A DNA stretch of 64,000 nt from Epiperipatus broadwayi (taxonomy: Eukaryota; Onychophora; Udeonychophora; Euonychophora; Peripatidae), in assembly GCA_028023455.1 (NCBI GenBank), contig JAQFVV010001023.1, positions 64,001-128,000 on the forward strand, written 5' to 3'. The position numbers and the translations under genes were made by a program. Position 1 is the stretch's first letter, and each line of letters opens with the position of its first letter. Positions 59,390 through 64,000 of this stretch are shown one piece after another. Below the pieces are notes generated by a model. That model saw only the letters and a program-made list of their open reading frames with translations, did not search any database and had not been told where the DNA came from.

Positions 59390-60555
59390 TAAACATACGC
59401 TATATAAAATAAATGCTTATTTATTTATAAGTTCAAGTATATTAATTTATATTATATAAATTATAATTTCATTTTGTTGAATGGGATAATAAAACGTTAA
59501 GTTATTATGCATTTAAACCTTCCATGCTATTAAATGTAAATAATTTAAAGAATATGGGAAGATTTGTTGTTAAATTTAGATAGCATATTTCAATATGCGC
59601 ATTATAGATATTATCATACATTTAATAAAAAGTATCATATGATTAATTTATCCTTATAAGCAATACGTGTGAAACTGTGTGTACTCCAGAAGTTAAAAGT
59701 AAACAAATAATTATATGTGAAAGTAAATAGCGATTTTTAATGAAACTCGCACGTTAGAAATTGCAAATGGTTTTTCATATATATATTTAATAAAAAGCAG
59801 TGTAAAATAAGATCCAACATCCGAATAAATAATTAATTAAATGAAGGATTAAAAATGTAAAGAACAATTTAATTAATTAGTTCAAATAAACCTATAATAT
59901 TTTTGCAGCATTAAAACTTGACATGGAATCAACAAGGGAACAAAAAGTAGATACAATCTAGTGGAAAAAGTCGAGTCAACGCTAGTCCTGTTTTTCTGAG
60001 AGACTTGTGCAGTAATGAATTTAGGAACAGGACCAATGATGGGAGGAGAACTAGATATTAGGGTCTAAAGATAGCCAAAGACTCACCTAGGGTAAATTAT
60101 ACAGACTATAACGTCTTATTATTATTTTTGTAAGCCTTACAGGTGCAGTAAATCAATGATAACTTGTATAAATGTTGTTAATTTTTATACTATATTAAAA
60201 TCTTAGTATCTGTTATGGAAATATATCTAATTTTATGCAAGAGAGGGTAATAGTTACGGGAATTTGTGTGCAGATGATTACCCCTTCCAAGTAACATTAA
60301 AACCTGCAGCATCACCTTATTGGTAAATGGGGGTATGAACACCTGTTTTTCAAGCTCTATGAAAGAAGAACACCTAACAGTACCTTGAAGTCGCTGAGTT
60401 ATTAAAGAATTAAAAATCATAGGGACAAGCTCATATTTCGGAATTTTGGATAGATAATCTGCACGAATGGCCCTTTTATGTGCTTCAATTACAAAAATTA
60501 TTTTAAGTTAAATAGTATTATTGAAAATGACAGGAAAGTAACAGGTGTTATTATG
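59390..60555. other. AT-rich sequence leading into the gypsy element
   Basis: From about 59930 the composition becomes less AT-rich and may be the 5' untranslated or LTR part of the downstream gypsy element. I could not find LTR ends or a primer-binding site. Confidence 0.35.
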
Positions 60556-60559
60556 TTTG

Positions 60560-61469
60560 TCAGGTAGAAAAAGTTATTGAAATAGTAAGCAAATTGTATA
60601 ATGAACAAGTTACGGATAGTAGTAACTACGATGAACTGGTTCAAAGACTAACAGTATTTTAGCCCTAGACCATCGAAGTATTGAAGTAAAGTTAAAAATT
60701 AGGAACGCACAAACAAGATAAACTGGAATCGACTAAAGAATATGATATTGTTCTACACCAATTAGCAAACAATTGTGAGTATAGGGACTTTGTGGAACAA
60801 ATTCTTATTGATCAGTTATTATAGAGAATGAAGGACGATAAATTGCATCAATCATTATTAATTATAACTCAGATAACATGAATAAGGTGCTATTCAAAAA
60901 GGAAATAGTATACAAATCAGTGGTCAGAACAAGCTTCTAGCTTTTTACCAAGTAGAATGAGAAAACTCCTAGGGAATAATATTCTTAAAATAGAGAGAAA
61001 GTATAAGGATTGTACTAAAGAAAGGGAAAAAGTTTCGAAATAAAATGTTTTTGTTGTGGAAAAGTAGGTTATTTGTCTAAAAGCTGCAAATGGAGGAGCT
61101 AAAATGTTATAACTGTGGGGAAATGGTCTATTTAGCAGCAGTGTGCAAAAACCTAAACGGAAACCTGAATATAAAAAAGATCTGAAAACAGTGAAACAGC
61201 AATTAAAAGAAATATTCTTGAAAAATGAACAGGATCAATTAATGCTGGACATTAAGTTAAGTAACAAAAGAGTAGAAATGGAAATAGATAGTGGCTCAGG
61301 AATTTCTTTAATATCTATGAAAAAGTGGAAGAAAAAATATCCACAGATAGCCCTCAGATTAAAATACAGAAAGCTGAACATTTAACATTAGAGATGTAAA
61401 TGGGAACCCGATCAAGTTAATTGGGAGAATCAAGTAATAGTTGGTTTTAAAAATAAAAACTACAAGTTA

Positions 61470-61539
<70 letters not shown>

Positions 61540-64000
61540 AGATAAAGATATTAATCCATTAATAGGAAGAAACTGGTTTAAAGACTTAGACATTAAAATT
61601 AATATAGTTAAAAAAGTCTCAGTTGAAAAAAAAATGATGAGAGTTATAATCCGGAATTTATTTACTGAAGATTTAGGTTTGATAAAATCAAAGCCCATTG
61701 ATTGAAATTTAAAATGAAAATGCTAAACTATTATTTTAAACCGAGAAATATACCATATTTGCCTAAAGGCAGTTAGTAGAGGAAAAAATAATGTTATTGT
61801 AAATATTACTTGTTATCCCCAATCGAGGAGGCAGATTGGGCCATGCCAATTGCTAAAAGTAAATAAAACCAGACGGAAAAATTAGCCTGTGTGGAGATTA
61901 TAGAATAACAATAAATAAGTATCTTAATAAAGGAGCTTTACCCAGCGCTTCTAATGTATGTGAGGATTCTTAGTAATATTGTTAAAGAAAATTAAAGCAT
62001 TATCACCAACTAAAAGTTATGGATGATAATAACTTGGTTATTGGCAATTATGACCTCTTCAGATTATCTGAAATGTAATCGTCTCCCCCTTTTAGCAATT
62101 ACATCAGCTACAAATATATGTTTCAAGCAAAATGGCACTCAATATTACAAGGCTTAGAAGGAGTGACGCCATATTATGAATGACATTTTGATTACTGGGC
62201 GATGTCACCAGAGAAATTAAAAAGGGAAATTTGGAAAGTATGAAAAAACTAAATAATGCAGTGGAAAATTGAAATGTTAAAACTGGGTTAGAAAACTGAA
62301 GAATAAAAGTTTTTAGCTATCTTATTTGAAAAGGAAAAGTCTGTTAATTGATAAAATTAGGTGCTAGTCAAGAAGATGTTCCAAGCCCAATAAACGTCAA
62401 GCAAATCCATAAGCTTTTCTAGGTTTGATTAATTTTATGGAACAACATCTATACGAATTGCCACAGCAAAAGATCAGAAATGATTTGGAACACAAAACAT
62501 GAGAAAGCATTTAAAGTGCAGTTAGCAAAGATGGATAATGATAAAGACATCATTATTACTACAGATGCATCACAATATGGAATCGGAGCCATTTAGCAAT
62601 ATCAAATGGATACCCATGAACGTCCTAGAAGCTTACATTTTAGACTTTGTCTAAAGCTGAAAAATTAGTGTCAATTAATAAAGAAGCTTGGGCAGTTATG
62701 TTTGCTGTGAAAAAATGACTCTGCATATTATTTATGGAACGAAAATTTGAATTAGTAACATATCACAAATCTTAGTTAGGGATTATAGGGAAAGATCATC
62801 TGATGCCAGACCATTTAAGTCCACATATATGCTCAGATGGGCTAATACACTTACTGGTTATAATTTCAATCTAAAATATCAAAAGGGAAAAGATAATTTC
62901 TCATATGGATGTTTCATCTTGAGTGCTCAAAAATAATGACAACTATGAAACTGATGTGGAAGTTAATCATGTTGACAATATGAAATCACAAGTCATAAAT
63001 AGTAAAAAGTAAAGTAGTTCGTATATGAAGAAATGAATTGATGGGTATGTGTTGCTTAAGAAATGGATAAGTGTATGGTTGTCTAATAAAATGAAAATTT
63101 AGTAATGGTTTTTTTACTTGGAGCAGATATATTTAAATTAGTTGGTCTTTAAAGGTGTATTAATATGGGAGACAGAGTAGTTAAACCTCCTATAGGAGAA
63201 TGGGTGTGCCAGAACTTTGGCATCAGGGGCAATCAGGTATTAAAGAAAGCCAAAGCTCTAGTTCTGAGTTATGTTTGGCATGTGATAAGTAATGACATTG
63301 AAAAGTGATATTAAGAAATGGAATAAATGTAAGTCTGAAATAGCTCGCTTGAATAAACAATATTCTTCTTAGTTCAAACTAACATATCCATGGTAAAGAC
63401 TGCATATAGACCTTATCTTCCAATAGTGGTGAACATTAATTCTTAATCAATTTTTTCTCCAAATGGAGTGAACGTCATGAGTTAAAAATACGAAAAAAAT
63501 GGAACAACAAATGTTTAATAGATGATGTTTACATATAAGGAGCCTCACAAGAAATTGTCTCTAATAATGAAAACTCGATTTTGTGGAGTGAAGAACTAAA
63601 AACACAATTTGGGAAATGGGACATCAAACATGTATTTACAATTCCCTACCACCTGAATCAAACATTGGCAGAAACCGCGTGTGGGGCAAGTGAAGAAATA
63701 TTTAAGAAAAACAAAAATATGGATATGAAAAATGTCTTACAGGAATTAGCGATCCAACAACATATAAATTCATCAACAACTGAAAATCAAGCCAGCTGAA
63801 ATGTTATTCGGTCGGAAAAAGAGAAACTAATTTATAGAGTTTTTGCGACCTGATACACATATTTATAAATATAATCAGACTCAGTGAAAAACTTTAACAT
63901 TGGAGACACTTGTAATATTCAGAGATATACTAATGAAACAATGGATTAACGGAAAAATTGAACAGGCCGCACTTAAAGCGGCCTGCGGATATTAAAGACG
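60560..64000 (+). pseudogene. Decayed Ty3/gypsy retrotransposon gag-pol (runs off the window)
   Basis: Motifs occur in order across many frameshifts and stops. The gag piece NNCEYRDFVEQILIDQLL is near 60770, and two zinc knuckles, CFCCGKVGYLSKSC and CYNCGEMVYLAAVC, lie at 61040-61150 with His replaced by Tyr in both. Protease EIDSGSGISLIS is near 61285 and INPLIGRNWF near 61550. Reverse transcriptase CGDYRITINKYL is near 61895 and MNDILITG (active-site box) near 62180. RNase H TTDASQYGIGA is near 62560 and ARWANTLTGYNFNLKYQKGK near 62835. Integrase follows with VLSYVWHVISNDIEK, KHVFTIPYHLN near 63640 and AEMLFGRKKR near 63800. Order and motifs fit a K02A2.6-like Ty3/gypsy family. The element is non-functional. 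Confidence 0.9.
61472..61535. repeat. (AT)n expansion inside the protease region of the gypsy element
   Basis: About 32 AT units lie between the codons for KNYKLP and VDKDINPLIGRNWF. The tract changes the reading frame by one base, so the two sides are no longer in phase. Confidence 0.93.

Overview
This is a very AT-rich stretch of an animal genome (by eye well above 70% A+T), crowded with microsatellites, foldback elements and retroelement debris. The only host gene I can support is on the minus strand. Three widely spaced exons, at 42239-42541, 25801-25892 and 11999-12290, share matching splice phases. Together they encode the second Ig domain, the juxtamembrane stalk, the transmembrane segment and the NPxY-containing juxtamembrane region of a Trk-type (neurotrophin receptor family) tyrosine kinase. 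The window is therefore mostly intron of a long Trk gene. Its leucine-rich-repeat part should lie beyond the right edge or undetected at higher coordinates, and its kinase domain beyond the left edge. Trk, Penelope-like elements, tRNA-derived SINEs and TTAGGG-type telomeric motifs together fit an invertebrate, perhaps a lophotrochozoan such as a mollusc. I cannot name the species.

The most striking content is an interspersed repeat family with a monomer of about 485 bp, present about fifteen times between 11 kb and 49 kb on both strands. Each better-preserved copy carries what reads as a hammerhead ribozyme: a CUGAUGA box, a 4-5 bp helix II, GAAA, a very short often palindromic helix III (AUAC/GUAU), a UA cleavage position, and a helix I formed by ACCAA and UUGGU. 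A tRNA B-box-like motif (GAGTTCAAATCCC) lies about 100 bases after the predicted cleavage site. Two complex insertions (19921-21330 and 32681-33628) combine tandem and inverted monomers and are flanked by perfect 12- and 13-bp target-site duplications, so whole concatemers appear to have integrated as units.

Layout: 1-11 kb is intron or flank with a tandem duplication, a hAT-derived element, a SINE and palindromic elements. At 11-12.3 kb are a hammerhead foldback and the Trk transmembrane exon. From 12.9 to 24 kb lie foldbacks, minisatellites and hammerhead repeats. At 24.1-25.9 kb a decayed Ty3/gypsy integrase sits next to the Trk stalk exon. From 26 to 42 kb are degenerate tandem repeats, a hAT MITE, a 118-bp pure purine tract, hammerhead repeats, a 21-bp minisatellite and a 0.5-kb inverted repeat, ending at the Trk Ig exon. 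At 45-49 kb are further foldbacks, a SINE and a paired hammerhead element.

The right third has no recognised host exon. It holds a LINE 3' end (48.8-49.1 kb) and a Penelope-like element remnant (49.36-51.84 kb, minus strand) with a GIY-YIG domain, a hammerhead-like motif and an extreme strand-specific G/C imbalance. It also holds a decayed LINE reverse transcriptase (54-55.4 kb), an unidentified GC-richer open frame (57.1-57.4 kb), a telomere-like block (57.9 kb), two foldbacks and a decayed Ty3/gypsy gag-pol that runs from about 60.5 kb to the window end.
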